Origin: Bacteroidaceae bacterium
GTDB taxonomy: Bacteria; Bacteroidota; Bacteroidia; Bacteroidales; Bacteroidaceae
Length of the DNA: 64,000 nt
Reading direction: 5' to 3'
Assembly (NCBI GenBank): GCA_017560125.1
Contig: JAFYOS010000025.1
Coordinates: forward strand, 82,424 to 146,423
Shown here: positions 1 to 9,259 of the stretch, piece by piece
How positions within the stretch are numbered: the stretch's first letter is position 1
How the letters are laid out: each line of letters begins with the position of its first letter
Translations under genes and position numbers: made by a program
The notes under the pieces: model-generated
The model's input: the letters and a program-made list of their open reading frames with translations, nothing else
Database searches by the model: none
Told to the model about the DNA's origin: nothing

Positions 1-344
1 ACGATTGCAACATGATACCCGTCACCATCATGGTCAAAAACCTCGACGGAGTGGTACCCGGCAACATAGTGAACATGTACATGATATCACCTGCCGATGG
101 AATGAATATCGTCGTACCGCGCACAGCGCTTGTCGAGGAGATGGGACGCTTCTTTGTATTCGTGCAGCACACCCCCGTGATGTTCGAAAAACGCCCCGTC
201 ATCATCGGCGTCAGCGATGGCAAAAACATACAGCTGCTCAACGGCGTGAAGCCCGGAGAGCGTATCGTCACCACTGGTGCCATTTCGCTCAAGCTGGCAC
301 AAGGCACCGGAGCACTCGACCCCCACGCGGGACACGTACACTAA
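1..344 (+). CDS. RND efflux periplasmic adaptor (MFP/CusB-like), C-terminal part
   Basis: Only the last ~114 codons lie in the window; the frame is open through the left edge, so the gene starts outside. The visible part contains the beta-barrel and membrane-proximal type segments of a membrane fusion protein (VVPGNIVNMYMI; VPRTALVEEMGRFFVFV; GVKPGERIVTTGAISLK), as in HlyD/CusB adaptors that join an inner-membrane RND pump to an outer-membrane channel. It ends in a His-containing tail (DPHAGHVH). The stop lies 19 nt before the RND pump start, so the two genes are surely one operon. Family assignment rests on this context plus the C-terminal pattern; the substrate is inferred only from the CusA-like neighbour. 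Confidence 0.85.
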   Translation, partial: DCNMIPVTIMVKNLDGVVPGNIVNMYMISPADGMNIVVPRTALVEEMGRFFVFVQHTPVMFEKRPVIIGVSDGKNIQLLNGVKPGERIVTTGAISLKLAQGTGALDPHAGHVH

Positions 345-363
345 AGAAATGGAGGACAGGAGT

Positions 364-3300
364 ATGTTGAATGCAATTATAAAATTTTCGCTCAACAACA
401 AGCTGGCCATAATGCTGGCCGTGCTTCTTGTAACCATAGGCGGAATATATTCGGCACAGAAGATTGAAGTGGATGTATTCCCCGACCTCACATCGCCCAC
501 CGTTGTAGTGCTCACCGATGCCACAGGCATGGCACCCGAGGAGGTGGAACGACTGGTAACCTTCCCCATAGAGACTGCCGTAAACGGTGCCACCAACGTG
601 CGCCGCGTACGCTCCACATCGTCGCAGGGTTTCTCGTTCGTGTGGGTGGAATTCGACTGGGGCGTTGATATTTACAAAGCGCGACAGGTGGTAAGCGAAA
701 AGCTGGTGACACTTGCCGACGCGCTGCCACAAGGAATAACCCCTATGCTCGCTCCGCAATCGAGCGTGATGGGCGAAATATTATTCGTGGGCCTGCAAGC
801 CGACAGCACATCACTCATGGAGGTGCGCACACTGGCCGAATGGGTACTGAAACCGGCCATACTGGCTACGGGCGGAGTGTCGCAAGTAACAATCATAGGC
901 GGCGACTTCAAGCAATATCAGGTGCTTGCCGACGCCGACCGCATGGCGCTCTACGGCGTAACCATGCAGGAGCTCGAGGCCACCGTTGCGGCAATGAGTA
1001 ACAACACCGCCGGAGGAGTGCTGCGTGAATATGGCAACGAATATACCCTGCGCGGAATGGGCCGCACCAACGACATAGAGGAACTTGGACGCACCCCGGT
1101 GAAAATGCACAACGGCCGTCCCATAGTGGTGGCCGACATTGCCGAGGTGTGCATAGCAGGTGCCGTACGCAAAGGATATGCATCGCAGGACGCATCGCCC
1201 GCGGTAATCCTCTCTATATCGAAGCAGCCCGGAATAAACACGCTGAACGTAACAAAGAACATAGAGCGCAACCTTGCAAGCGTGGCTAAATCGCTGCCCG
1301 CCGATGTAAAGGTCGATACCAAAATATTCCGACAGGCCGACTACATACACTCGTCGGTGAACAACGTGAGCCGCGCGCTCATCGAGGGTGCAATATGTGT
1401 CGTGCTCGTGCTCTTCCTGTTCCTTGTGAGCCTGCGCACAACGGTAATATCGATAGTAGCCATCCCCCTGTCGTTGCTCGGCACGGTGATAGCGCTCTAT
1501 CTGTTGGATATGGATATAAACACCATGACCTTGGGCGGTATGTGCATAGCCATAGGCTCGCTCGTCGATGACGCCATCATCGACGTGGAGAACGTGTATA
1601 AACGACTGCGCGAGAACCACGCACGCCGTCCCGAGGAGCGCCTATCGACCTTCCGCATTGTATTCGAGGCCTCGTCGGAGATACGCTCCTCTATAATACA
1701 TGCGACGCTCATCATCATGGTTACATTCATGCCGCTGTTCTTCCTTAGCGGCCTCGAGGGCAGAATGCTGAAGCCGCTGGGCATCGCCTACCTTATCTCG
1801 CTGCTGATGTCGCTCATTGTGGCCATGACCGTAACCCCGCTCATGTGCAAATGGATGCTCTCGGGCGAGAAATACCTGCAACGCCAGGAGCGCAAAAACT
1901 GGGTAGAGAGCCACTTGCTCACAAAATATGCAGCATCGCTCGAAAAGGCGCTCGCACACGGCAAGGCCGTAATAGCAACAACCGTAACGCTGTTCGTGGT
2001 AGCACTTATATTGTTCGCCTTCATGGGACGCAGCTTCCTTCCCGAGTTCAACGAGAACGCCCTGACCATTGCAGCCGTGTCGCGCCCCGGTGTATCGCTC
2101 GACGAGGCACATCGCATAGGCAACCTCATAGAGAAGGAACTGCTTCAGATACCCGAGGTTACGAGCACCGCACGCCGCACCGGACGAGGCGAGCTCGACG
2201 AGCACTCACAGACCTCGAACGGCGCCGAGATTGATGTAAATTTCGAGCTCGACAAACGTTCCAAGAGCGAATTCCTTCACGAGGTACGCAGCCGCATGGC
2301 AACCATCCCCGGCGTCATCACCTCGGTGGGACAGCCCCTTGAGCATCGCATAGACCACATGGTATCGGGCACACAGGCCGACCTCGCCATTAAGGTATTC
2401 GGCCCCGACCTGAGCACACTGTTCACCATAGGAAACAAGGTAAAAGAGATATTGGGCAGCATGCCCGAAGTGGTCGATCTGAACGTGGAACAGCAGGTGG
2501 AAACGCCGCAGCTGCAAATACGTGCCGACCGCGAACGCCTTGCCCACTATGGAATAACCATGGAGCAGTTCAACGGCTTCATCGAGGCGGCCTTCCCCGG
2601 CAAGAAGCTGGGCGAGGTGTACGAGGAGGAGCGCAGCTTCGACCTTATACTGCGACTCACACACGACAACACCGACAGCATGGAAGGGGTGAAAAATGCC
2701 CTTATAGACACACACAACGGCGACAAAGTGCCCCTTGAGGCAGTGGCAAGCGTAGTGTCGTGCGGTGGTCCGGCAGCCATCAGCCGCGAAAACGTACAGC
2801 GCAAGGTGGTGGTGTCGGCCAACATAGCAAGCGGCAATGTAAACGGAGTGGTTGATAACATAGTGGAACTGCTCGACAGGGAGCTGCCGCTGGACGAGGG
2901 ATACCGACTGGAATATGGCGGTCAGTTCGAAAGCGCACAGAGCGCTGCACGCACCCTGTGGCTCACATCGTTCGTAGCACTGTGCATCGTCTTCACATTG
3001 CTCTGCGGCGAGTTCAAAAGCATGGCGCTGTCGGCTGTGGTAATGCTCAACCTGCCCTTGGCGCTCATTGGCGGTGTCATTGCCACCTACTTCACATCGT
3101 GCGTAATGAGCATCCCCGCCATCATAGGCCTTATAACGCTCTTCGGAATAGCCACACGCAACGGTATATTGCTTGTGTCGCGCTATCAGCATCTGCGTGC
3201 CGAGGGCAAAAGCCTCGACGAGGCTGTCATGCTGGGCTCGACCGACCGTCTTACCCCCATTCTGATGACCGCCTTCACATCGGCGCTTGCACTTGTGCCT

Positions 3301-3444
3301 ATGGTCATCAACGGCGCATCGTCGGGTAACGAAATACAGAGCCCCATGGCGATAGTCGTTCTTGGCGGTCTGTTCACATCCACACTGCTGAACATATATG
3401 TCATCCCCATTGTATATAAATGGCTGATACGCAGAAACGGCTAA
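364..3444 (+). CDS. CusA/CzcA-family (HME-type) RND efflux pump
   Basis: A 1026-residue inner-membrane proton-driven pump, the usual RND length. It begins MLNAIIKFSLNNKLAIMLAV, a typical cytoplasmic start followed by TM1. The first periplasmic region contains DVFPDLTSPTVVV and a VERLVTFPIE segment characteristic of heavy-metal efflux RND proteins. TM4 carries GSLVDDAIIDVENV, the acidic proton-relay motif, and the second half repeats the fold (MSIPAIIGLITLFGIATRNGILLVSR in TM10). The start at 364 was chosen over an upstream in-frame ATG because GGAGGACAGG lies just before it and it gives the canonical N-terminus. It follows the adaptor gene by 19 nt. CusA/CzcA pumps export Cu/Ag or Co/Zn/Cd, but ion specificity cannot be read here, and no TolC-like gene follows inside the window. 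Confidence 0.93.
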   Translation: MLNAIIKFSLNNKLAIMLAVLLVTIGGIYSAQKIEVDVFPDLTSPTVVVLTDATGMAPEEVERLVTFPIETAVNGATNVRRVRSTSSQGFSFVWVEFDWGVDIYKARQVVSEKLVTLADALPQGITPMLAPQSSVMGEILFVGLQADSTSLMEVRTLAEWVLKPAILATGGVSQVTIIGGDFKQYQVLADADRMALYGVTMQELEATVAAMSNNTAGGVLREYGNEYTLRGMGRTNDIEELGRTPVKMHNGRPIVVADIAEVCIAGAVRKGYASQDASPAVILSISKQPGINTLNVTKNIERNLASVAKSLPADVKVDTKIFRQADYIHSSVNNVSRALIEGAICVVLVLFLFLVSLRTTVISIVAIPLSLLGTVIALYLLDMDINTMTLGGMCIAIGSLVDDAIIDVENVYKRLRENHARRPEERLSTFRIVFEASSEIRSSIIHATLIIMVTFMPLFFLSGLEGRMLKPLGIAYLISLLMSLIVAMTVTPLMCKWMLSGEKYLQRQERKNWVESHLLTKYAASLEKALAHGKAVIATTVTLFVVALILFAFMGRSFLPEFNENALTIAAVSRPGVSLDEAHRIGNLIEKELLQIPEVTSTARRTGRGELDEHSQTSNGAEIDVNFELDKRSKSEFLHEVRSRMATIPGVITSVGQPLEHRIDHMVSGTQADLAIKVFGPDLSTLFTIGNKVKEILGSMPEVVDLNVEQQVETPQLQIRADRERLAHYGITMEQFNGFIEAAFPGKKLGEVYEEERSFDLILRLTHDNTDSMEGVKNALIDTHNGDKVPLEAVASVVSCGGPAAISRENVQRKVVVSANIASGNVNGVVDNIVELLDRELPLDEGYRLEYGGQFESAQSAARTLWLTSFVALCIVFTLLCGEFKSMALSAVVMLNLPLALIGGVIATYFTSCVMSIPAIIGLITLFGIATRNGILLVSRYQHLRAEGKSLDEAVMLGSTDRLTPILMTAFTSALALVPMVINGASSGNEIQSPMAIVVLGGLFTSTLLNIYVIPIVYKWLIRRNG

Positions 3445-3451
3445 CCTACAT

Positions 3452-3499
3452 AAAAACAGTTCGGGCGGAAACGTGAGGTTTCCGCCCGAACTGTTTTTA
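3452..3499. terminator. Bidirectional intrinsic terminator
   Basis: Perfect inverted repeat with 21-nt arms (AACAGTTCGGGCGGAAAC region) around a 5-nt loop GTGAG. An A-run leads it and a T-run closes it, so it can end transcription from both the RND gene on the plus strand and the convergent transglycosylase gene on the minus strand. Confidence 0.92.
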
Positions 3500-3524
3500 T
3501 AACGCCGCTTATGGAAGCACCCTG

Positions 3525-4511
3525 CTATTTAACCACCCACGCACTGTTGTGGGGCTTGGTGTCGGCGGGGTTGTAGAAGAGCGACTCCTTCGAAGGTATC
3601 AATATTTTATATTTTTTCTTGTTGGCATTGTTGTGCGATGTGCTCCTTATCCACGGATTGGCATCGCGCAACTGCATATAGTTCAATCCGTTGCTCTTGG
3701 CTATCTGGGTGAAATCGATTGATGCCGCATTCGTTTCTATCGTGTCGGCCATCACCACAGGGGGATAGAGGTCGCTGCTCTTCAGCAGAAATCCGTATCG
3801 AATGGGGTTCGAAAGCACCGTCTTGGCGGTGAGCAAGCGGAACAGGTAGCGCGATGTCTCGGACACAAGCGCCAGGTCGGTAGCCTTGCTCTCTTTCTGC
3901 GCGGCAATGCGTTTATTCACATTGTTTTCGCCCGTATTGTAGCTTGCAGCCACCGTCAGCCAGTCGCCATAGTGTTTGTACGAGTTTTTCAGATAGCGGC
4001 AGGCTGCGCGTGTCGCTTTTTCTATATTAAAGCGTTCATCCACCGAGTTATTTACCTCGAGGCCATACTGCTTGGCCGTCGCCGGCATAAACTGCCACAA
4101 GCCCGAGGCGCCAACCGATGAACGGGCATAAATATCGCCGTTGCTCTCTATTATCATCAGGTATTTTATATCGTCGGGCATGCCCTGCTCTTTCAGTATA
4201 GGTTCAATCACCGGGAACAGACGGTTGGCACGCTTAATCATCAGTTGGGTATTTATGTGCGAATAGGTGAATGTAAGTATCTCTCTATCCATGCGTTCAC
4301 GAAGGTCGCTGCGGGTGAGATCTATTTTCTCGCCGGCAAATTCCACGCTTGTGGGAACCTCGGGCGAAGTGACTGTATAGGGCACCTGCGAACGGGGTTC
4401 ATTCTGCATGCTTGTCTGTTGATGGCTCTGAAAAAGTATTGCCCCTGTAAATATGGTAGTGGCCGTTAAAGTACAACCAATTAGTGCGTTGAATGAAAAT
4501 CTGTGTGACAT
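3525..4511 (-). CDS. Membrane-bound lytic murein transglycosylase (MltD-like, SLT domain)
   Basis: A 328-residue envelope protein. The N-terminus has a hydrophobic segment (about residues 8-27) that is a signal or anchor. The SLT (GH23) domain spans about residues 95-245: the catalytic glutamate is probably E122 in MIIESNGD, followed by the family hallmark VGASGLWQFMPATAKQYGL and the YNTGENNVNKRI segment. It would cleave the MurNAc-GlcNAc bond to give 1,6-anhydro ends. The C-terminal ~60 residues (FTQIAKSNGLNYMQLRDANPWI) look like one degenerate LysM-type peptidoglycan-binding repeat. It is transcribed alone, divergently from the RNA methyltransferase gene and convergent with the RND operon. 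Confidence 0.9.
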   Translation of the reverse strand: MSHRFSFNALIGCTLTATTIFTGAILFQSHQQTSMQNEPRSQVPYTVTSPEVPTSVEFAGEKIDLTRSDLRERMDREILTFTYSHINTQLMIKRANRLFPVIEPILKEQGMPDDIKYLMIIESNGDIYARSSVGASGLWQFMPATAKQYGLEVNNSVDERFNIEKATRAACRYLKNSYKHYGDWLTVAASYNTGENNVNKRIAAQKESKATDLALVSETSRYLFRLLTAKTVLSNPIRYGFLLKSSDLYPPVVMADTIETNAASIDFTQIAKSNGLNYMQLRDANPWIRSTSHNNANKKKYKILIPSKESLFYNPADTKPHNSAWVVK

Positions 4512-4551
4512 TTTTTGTGTTTCTTATATTTCCAAATATCTGTTCTACAGA

Positions 4552-4583
4552 CAAAAGTAGTTTATTCCGCCCCAAATAACAAG
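4552..4583 (-). promoter_or_regulatory. Putative promoter of the lytic transglycosylase gene
   Basis: On the minus strand the -7 element reads TACTTTTG (plus-strand 4552-4559), matching Bacteroidales TAnnTTTG. A -33-like CTTG lies exactly 20 nt upstream (4580-4583). The distance to the ATG is about 40 nt. Confidence 0.55.
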
Positions 4584-4590
4584 CATTTTA

Positions 4591-4622
4591 GTTGATTTGC
4601 ATCGCTTTTTTTTGTTCCTTTG
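4591..4622 (+). promoter_or_regulatory. Putative promoter of the RNA methyltransferase-purD operon
   Basis: A -33-like GTTG (4591-4594), a 20-nt spacer and a -7 element TTCCTTTG (4615-4622, one mismatch to TAnnTTTG). It lies about 100 nt before the chosen ATG at 4723 and is nearly back-to-back with the divergent transglycosylase promoter. Confidence 0.45.
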
Positions 4623-4722
4623 CAAAATAAAATGACAGAGTAGTGCTCTGCCATGGAGTAGTACCGCCAAAAGCAGCATGCAACGGCGGTTTCGAAACCG
4701 TTCTATACAATTTTTTGGGTAT

Positions 4723-6345
4723 ATGCAGGAATTTGAATTGATTGCAAAGACCTTTCAAGGTCTGGAAGAAGTGCTCGCCAAGGAACTGGTTGAGCTTGGT
4801 GCCAATAATGTGCAGATAGGCCGTCGTATGGTGTCGTTCACCGGCGACAAGGAGATGATGTACAAAGCGAACTTTTGTCTTCGCACGGCGATACGTATCC
4901 TTAAACCCATAGTCCACTTCAAGGCATCCACCGCCGACGAGGTGTACGAAAAGGTTAAGGCCATGAACTGGGACGAATATATGGATTGGGGTACTACCTT
5001 CTCGGTCGATTCCGTTGTATATAGCGACATATTCCGCCACTCAAAATTCGTGGCCTACCGCGTAAAGGATGCCATCGCCGACCACTTCTACGAGAAGTGT
5101 GGCAAGCGTCCCTCGGTGCGCATCAACAACCCCGACCTTGTTTTCCACATACATATTGCACAGGAGGAGTGCACCTTGGCATTCGACAGTTCGGGTGAGT
5201 CGCTGCATCGTCGCGGCTATAGAGTGGAGACAGGAGCAGCCCCCATCAACGAGGTGCTTGCAGCCGGTCTCATCATGCTAACAGGATGGCGTGGCGAGTG
5301 CGATTTCATAGATCCCATGTGCGGTTCGGGTACAATACCCATCGAGGCTGCGCTCATTGCACGCAACATCGCCCCCGGTATATTCCGCAAGGAATTCGCG
5401 TTTGAAAAATGGCGCGACTTCGACAGCGAGCTGTTCAGCAGCATCTACGAGGACGATTCACGCGAGAAGGAATTCCATCACAAGATATACGGCTACGATG
5501 TAGAGGGCCGCATGGTTGGTTGCGCACGCCGCAACGTAAAATCGGCCATGATGAGCGACTACATCGAGATAGAGTGCCGCGACATCAAGGATTTCGAGCC
5601 CGTAGAGAACCGTTCGATAATGGTGGTGAACCCGCCCTACGGCGAGCGCCTTGTATCGGACAAGTTGCTCGATACATACAAGACACTGGGCGAGCGCCTG
5701 AAGCACGCATTCTCGGGCAACGAGGCATGGATTATCAGCAGCAGCTACGACTGCTTCGACCAGATTGGCCTCAAGGCATCGGCACGTATTCCCCTGTTCA
5801 ACGGTGACCTCGATTGCGAATTCCGCAAATTCGAGCTGTTCCAGGGAAAATACAGCGGTTTCCGCGACGAGGGCAACGCCTTGCAGAAGGATTTTTCTCC
5901 GCTCAAGAGAAAATCGCGCCTGACAGGCCTCGACGGCGAGACCAAAGCTCCCCGCCGCGAGCGCGAGAACTTCAGCGAAATGACCGAAGAGGAGATAGCA
6001 GCCACAAAGCGTCGTCGCCAGCTGGAATCGTACCTTGGTTCGCGTGGCGATAAACGCCCGAGCGCTCCGCGCCGCGAAAAGAACTTCACACGCGACAACG
6101 ACGACAGAGAGGAGCGTCGCGAGCGCACACCGCGCAAAGAGTACGCACCCAAACGCGACGACAAGCGCCCCTATAACCGCGACGAGAAACGCCCATACGG
6201 CCGTGGCGACAAAAAGCCCTCATACGGCGCCAAGAGCGACCGTCCCTCGCATGGTGGCAAGAGCGACAAGGCTCCCCGCGGACGCGCAGCAGCGCCGCGT
6301 CGTGGCAACGAGAAAGGTGGATATAAAAGAAATAACAAAAAATAA
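4723..6345 (+). CDS. THUMP-domain class I SAM-dependent RNA methyltransferase (RlmL/YcbY N-half type) with long basic tail
   Basis: A 540-residue protein. Residues ~1-155 form an RNA-binding THUMP module; ~165-385 form the Rossmann methyltransferase with FIDPMCGSGTIPIEAA (SAM motif I) and VVNPPYGERL (motif IV, the NPPY type used to methylate exocyclic amines of nucleobases). This matches the N2-guanosine 23S rRNA methyltransferases related to the N-terminal half of E. coli RlmL; the exact target base is not readable. The start at 4723 (MQEFELIAKTFQGLEE) is the family N-terminus; an upstream in-frame ATG at 4678 would add 15 residues untypical of it. About 130 C-terminal residues are a low-complexity Lys/Arg/Asp/Pro tail with repeats such as RDDKRPYNRDEKRPYGR, probably disordered and RNA-binding. 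It leads purD by 10 nt. Confidence 0.88.
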   Translation: MQEFELIAKTFQGLEEVLAKELVELGANNVQIGRRMVSFTGDKEMMYKANFCLRTAIRILKPIVHFKASTADEVYEKVKAMNWDEYMDWGTTFSVDSVVYSDIFRHSKFVAYRVKDAIADHFYEKCGKRPSVRINNPDLVFHIHIAQEECTLAFDSSGESLHRRGYRVETGAAPINEVLAAGLIMLTGWRGECDFIDPMCGSGTIPIEAALIARNIAPGIFRKEFAFEKWRDFDSELFSSIYEDDSREKEFHHKIYGYDVEGRMVGCARRNVKSAMMSDYIEIECRDIKDFEPVENRSIMVVNPPYGERLVSDKLLDTYKTLGERLKHAFSGNEAWIISSSYDCFDQIGLKASARIPLFNGDLDCEFRKFELFQGKYSGFRDEGNALQKDFSPLKRKSRLTGLDGETKAPRRERENFSEMTEEEIAATKRRRQLESYLGSRGDKRPSAPRREKNFTRDNDDREERRERTPRKEYAPKRDDKRPYNRDEKRPYGRGDKKPSYGAKSDRPSHGGKSDKAPRGRAAAPRRGNEKGGYKRNNKK

Positions 6346-6355
6346 GATATAGAGT

Positions 6356-7624
6356 ATGAATATATTGCTTTTAGGTAGCGGCGGACGCGAACATGCATTG
6401 GCATGGAAAATAGCTCAGAGCCCCCGTGTCGATAAATTGTATATAGCACCCGGAAACGCGGGCACATCACAGGTAGGCGAGAATGTAGCCATCCCCGTAT
6501 GCGACTTCGACAAGATTGCCGAGTTCGCATTGGCCAACAACGTATCAATGATTGTAGTAGGCCCCGAGGATCCGTTGGTAAAAGGCATCTACGACTACTT
6601 CTGCAGCGACGAGCGCCTGAGCAACATCGCAGTCATCGGCCCCTCGTGCGACGCAGCACAGCTCGAAGGCAGCAAGAGCTTCGCCAAGGAGTTCATGCAG
6701 AGAAATTCTATCCCCACAGCGGCTTACCGTTCGTTCGACGGCACACAGCTCGAAGAGGCATACAGTTTCCTCGAGACACTGAAAGCCCCCTACGTGCTCA
6801 AGGCCGACGGTCTTTGCGCTGGTAAGGGCGTACTCATCGTTCCCACACTCGAAGAGGCCAAAGCACAGCTCAAGGAGATGTTCTCGGGCATGTTCGGCAA
6901 CGCATCGGCTACAGTGGTTATCGAGGAGTACCTCGACGGCATCGAGTGCTCGGTATTCGTACTCACCGACGGCAAGGACTATGTCATACTGCCCGAGGCC
7001 AAGGACTACAAACGCATTGGCGAGGGTAACACCGGCTTGAACACTGGAGGTATGGGTTCTATTTCGCCCGTTCCCTTTGCCGACGAGGCATGGATGCGCA
7101 AGGTGGAAGAGAGAATCATCCGCCCCACAGTAGAGGGTCTTGTCGAGGACAACCTGCTCTATAAAGGATTTATTTTCTTCGGCCTCATCAACGTAGAGGG
7201 CGAGCCTATGGTCATCGAATACAACGTCAGAATGGGCGACCCCGAGACCGAATCGGTGATGTTGCGTTTGAAGAGCGACATCGTGGAGCTGTTCGAGAAG
7301 GTAGCGGCAGGCACACTCGCCGGCACCAAGGTCGAGTTCGACGAGCGCACAGCAGTGTGCGTAATGCTCGTTTCGGGCGGCTATCCCGAGGCCTACGAGA
7401 AGGGCTTCGAAATGACCGGTCTCGAGAATGTAACCGACAGCGTGCTCTTCCACGCAGGAACAACCGTAAAGGATGGCAAGGTGGTTACAGCCGGCGGTCG
7501 CGTAATGGCAGTAAGCTCATACGGCAAGAACCGCGACGAGGCTCTCGCAGCGTCGTTCAAATCGGCTGGAATGATAAACTACGAAAAGAAATATTTCCGC
7601 AGCGATATAGGCTTTGATTTATAA
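6356..7624 (+). CDS. purD: Phosphoribosylamine--glycine ligase (GARS)
   Basis: A 422-residue ATP-grasp enzyme, the normal PurD length. It joins glycine to 5-phosphoribosylamine with ATP, giving GAR, the second step of IMP synthesis in the cytosol. Visible features are the N-terminal [20 protein letters not shown], the PGNAG segment, the ATP-grasp region with [15 protein letters not shown] and [22 protein letters not shown], and [13 protein letters not shown] near the metal site. The ATG lies 10 nt after the methyltransferase stop, so it is probably co-transcribed. Its 3' end overlaps the likely TTG start of the next gene by 11 nt. No PurR-like site or riboswitch is seen in front of it. Confidence 0.97.
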   Translation: MNILLLGSGGREHALAWKIAQSPRVDKLYIAPGNAGTSQVGENVAIPVCDFDKIAEFALANNVSMIVVGPEDPLVKGIYDYFCSDERLSNIAVIGPSCDAAQLEGSKSFAKEFMQRNSIPTAAYRSFDGTQLEEAYSFLETLKAPYVLKADGLCAGKGVLIVPTLEEAKAQLKEMFSGMFGNASATVVIEEYLDGIECSVFVLTDGKDYVILPEAKDYKRIGEGNTGLNTGGMGSISPVPFADEAWMRKVEERIIRPTVEGLVEDNLLYKGFIFFGLINVEGEPMVIEYNVRMGDPETESVMLRLKSDIVELFEKVAAGTLAGTKVEFDERTAVCVMLVSGGYPEAYEKGFEMTGLENVTDSVLFHAGTTVKDGKVVTAGGRVMAVSSYGKNRDEALAASFKSAGMINYEKKYFRSDIGFDL

Positions 7625-8594
7625 TTCATATAACCAACGAAGCATAGCAAACGGTAAGCACACCATTACCGCACTATTCATCTGCTCCCTATTATTATGG
7701 GGAGCAGGTGCATTATTTAATGTCGGTGTCGCCCGCTTCGACATGCCCTGGTGGGCCGAGGAGTGGAACCTCACCGGCACATTGCTGATGCGCCCCATAG
7801 CGTTTCTGTTGTACGCAGCCACGGCATTTCTGATGTCGTCGTATGTGATACTGGAGCGACGCATTTCGTGGCAGCCGGGAATGATGATGTGGATTACAGC
7901 CACATGCTTTGCCATACAGGGCAACATACCGTCGGCCATCACATTGCTGCTGTTCACCGCCATCACAGGCATGGTGCTCGGGTTCGACAACGTAGCCGAC
8001 ACGCGCAAGTATCTATATACCCTGCTTGCGGCAACCACCACCGTGGCGCTCTTTTTCCCGCAGTTCACGCTGCTCATCCCCATGGCATTCATCTACCCCG
8101 CCATCGGTGGGCGCCTTAGCGGAAAAGGGTTCCTTGCCGCCCTGTTGGGCGTCGCCACCCCACTGTGGATACTATTCGGGCTCACCTATCTGTTCCCGCA
8201 GTTGCTGACGCTGTTTGCAAGCTTCAAGGCATCGGTGGTAGGCCTTTTGCAGGTGTCGAAAGTGGTGCTAACACCCTCGATGCTCATAATGATATGCGCC
8301 GAGCTCATTATAGCCGTGCCGGCCATACTGCATTTCTTCTTCACAGCCTCTATTGGTCGCACCCATCTGCGTCGTCGCATGCTCTACTGCATAGTGCTCG
8401 ACATGGTGCTGTGGATTGCCGGATGGTGGCAACCGCAGCTGTTCAACCTCTTTTTCATATGGCGCCTACCGCTTGTATCGCTGTTGGCGGCATATATTTT
8501 CCCCATTTTACCGAAAAAAACATCTAATATATATATGGTGTCGGCATTGTTACTGTGGCTGGCATCGGCAATAGCAGGAATATGGATTGGTTAG
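7614..8594 (+). CDS. Polytopic membrane protein of unknown function
   Basis: A 326-residue very hydrophobic protein with about eight to nine predicted membrane segments (for example [87 protein letters not shown]). The best start is TTG at 7614, inside the last codons of purD (11-nt overlap); the first in-frame ATG is 30 residues in or later and would remove TM1. It overlaps the next gene by 13 nt, which argues for translational coupling of all three. I do not recognise a catalytic motif. The layout resembles uncharacterised Bacteroidota membrane proteins found behind purD, but this is a weak comparison. Confidence 0.75.
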   Translation: MIYNSYNQRSIANGKHTITALFICSLLLWGAGALFNVGVARFDMPWWAEEWNLTGTLLMRPIAFLLYAATAFLMSSYVILERRISWQPGMMMWITATCFAIQGNIPSAITLLLFTAITGMVLGFDNVADTRKYLYTLLAATTTVALFFPQFTLLIPMAFIYPAIGGRLSGKGFLAALLGVATPLWILFGLTYLFPQLLTLFASFKASVVGLLQVSKVVLTPSMLIMICAELIIAVPAILHFFFTASIGRTHLRRRMLYCIVLDMVLWIAGWWQPQLFNLFFIWRLPLVSLLAAYIFPILPKKTSNIYMVSALLLWLASAIAGIWIG

Positions 8595-9049
8595 TAGAAT
8601 ATCTGAGCGAGCTTAGTTATCTGGGCATGGGAATAGGAGCCTTCATTGCCGGATCTGTATTGCCTATGGCAAGCGAGGTGCTTCTTGTTCTCTTTTTGGG
8701 AATGGGATTGAGCCCCATGCTGCTGTTGCTGTCGGCAACCCTTGGCAACACATTGGGCGGTTTCAGTTGCTACTATATGGCACGCCTCGCCAAACGCGAG
8801 TGGGTGGAAAAATTCTTCAATGTATCGCCCCGCCGCATGGCACGCGCCGAGAGGATTGTGCAACGCGTGGGTGTGTGGGCCGCATTCCTGTCGTTTGTCC
8901 CGCTGCTGGGTACAGCCATCCTGTTGCTACTGGGCTTCATGCGAGTGAGCCCGCTGAAATTCGCCGCAACCATGACGCTGGGAAAACTGGTACGCTATCT
9001 CATCGTGGTGCTATCATACACAGGCGTAGTGGAGCTGCTGTTCAAATAG
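8582..9049 (+). CDS. YqaA-family (DedA/SNARE-associated-like) small membrane protein
   Basis: A 155-residue inner-membrane protein starting [21 protein letters not shown], with the family's GSVLPMASEVLL re-entrant segment, the GNTLGGFSCYYMARLAK stretch, and a C-terminal pair of helices (FLSFVPLLGTAILLLLGFMR; LGKLVRYLIVVLSY). This pattern and length fit YqaA, a relative of DedA/VTT proteins implicated in lipid transport across the membrane; its direct function is not established. The ATG at 8582 overlaps the previous gene by 13 nt and aligns with the family start better than an in-frame codon nine residues upstream. It is the last gene of the purD unit and is followed by a terminator. Confidence 0.85.
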   Translation: MDWLVEYLSELSYLGMGIGAFIAGSVLPMASEVLLVLFLGMGLSPMLLLLSATLGNTLGGFSCYYMARLAKREWVEKFFNVSPRRMARAERIVQRVGVWAAFLSFVPLLGTAILLLLGFMRVSPLKFAATMTLGKLVRYLIVVLSYTGVVELLFK

Positions 9050-9076
9050 ACCATCCGCATTTCATACAAATATATT

Positions 9077-9110
9077 CTGCCGACATCACCAAAATGTCGG
9101 CAGTTTTTTT
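9077..9110 (+). terminator. Intrinsic terminator of the purD unit
   Basis: Perfect 10-bp stem CTGCCGACAT / ATGTCGGCAG with a 7-nt loop, followed by seven T (9104-9110). It lies 28 nt behind the YqaA-family gene. Confidence 0.93.
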
Positions 9111-9166
9111 GTGCCTTGCCTTCTTTTCACCGGAATAAAATTTCCAAACAGCTCGCCGGGCGTGAA

Positions 9167-9211
9167 AAAATAGGGATTTTCCCCTAAATCATAGGGGATT
9201 TCCCCCTATTT
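9167..9211. repeat. CCCCTA-type nested inverted repeat in front of a promoter
   Basis: The region holds AAATAGGG ... CCCCTA-AATCA-TAGGGG ... CCCCTATTT, so a 6-bp inner inverted repeat sits inside an outer 8-bp one. It ends on the -33 box of the promoter at 9209-9236. A closely similar element, TTCCCCTAT-TTT-ATAGGGGAA, lies just before the gyrB promoter at 33427-33447. The shared sequence and position suggest a regulator binding site or a dispersed intergenic element; the regulator is unknown. Confidence 0.55.
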
Positions 9212-9236
9212 GTATTATTTATATATTTTATATTTG
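9209..9236 (+). promoter_or_regulatory. Putative promoter of the MG2-like secreted protein gene
   Basis: The -7 element TATATTTG (9229-9236) fits TAnnTTTG exactly. The nearest TTTG (9209-9212) is only 16 nt upstream, shorter than the usual ~20. The ATG is 24 nt downstream of the -7 element. Confidence 0.55.
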
Positions 9237-9259
9237 CGACAGAGAATAAAAACAGCCCT

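Noticed and set aside
811-1620. Minus-strand frame of 269 codons inside the CusA-like gene
   Set aside because: Composition typical of an antisense shadow; the plus-strand frame has full RND motifs.
6090-6330. Repeats in the tail of the RNA methyltransferase considered as a CRISPR-like or tandem DNA repeat
   Set aside because: They are imperfect, in frame, and explained by a low-complexity charged protein tail.
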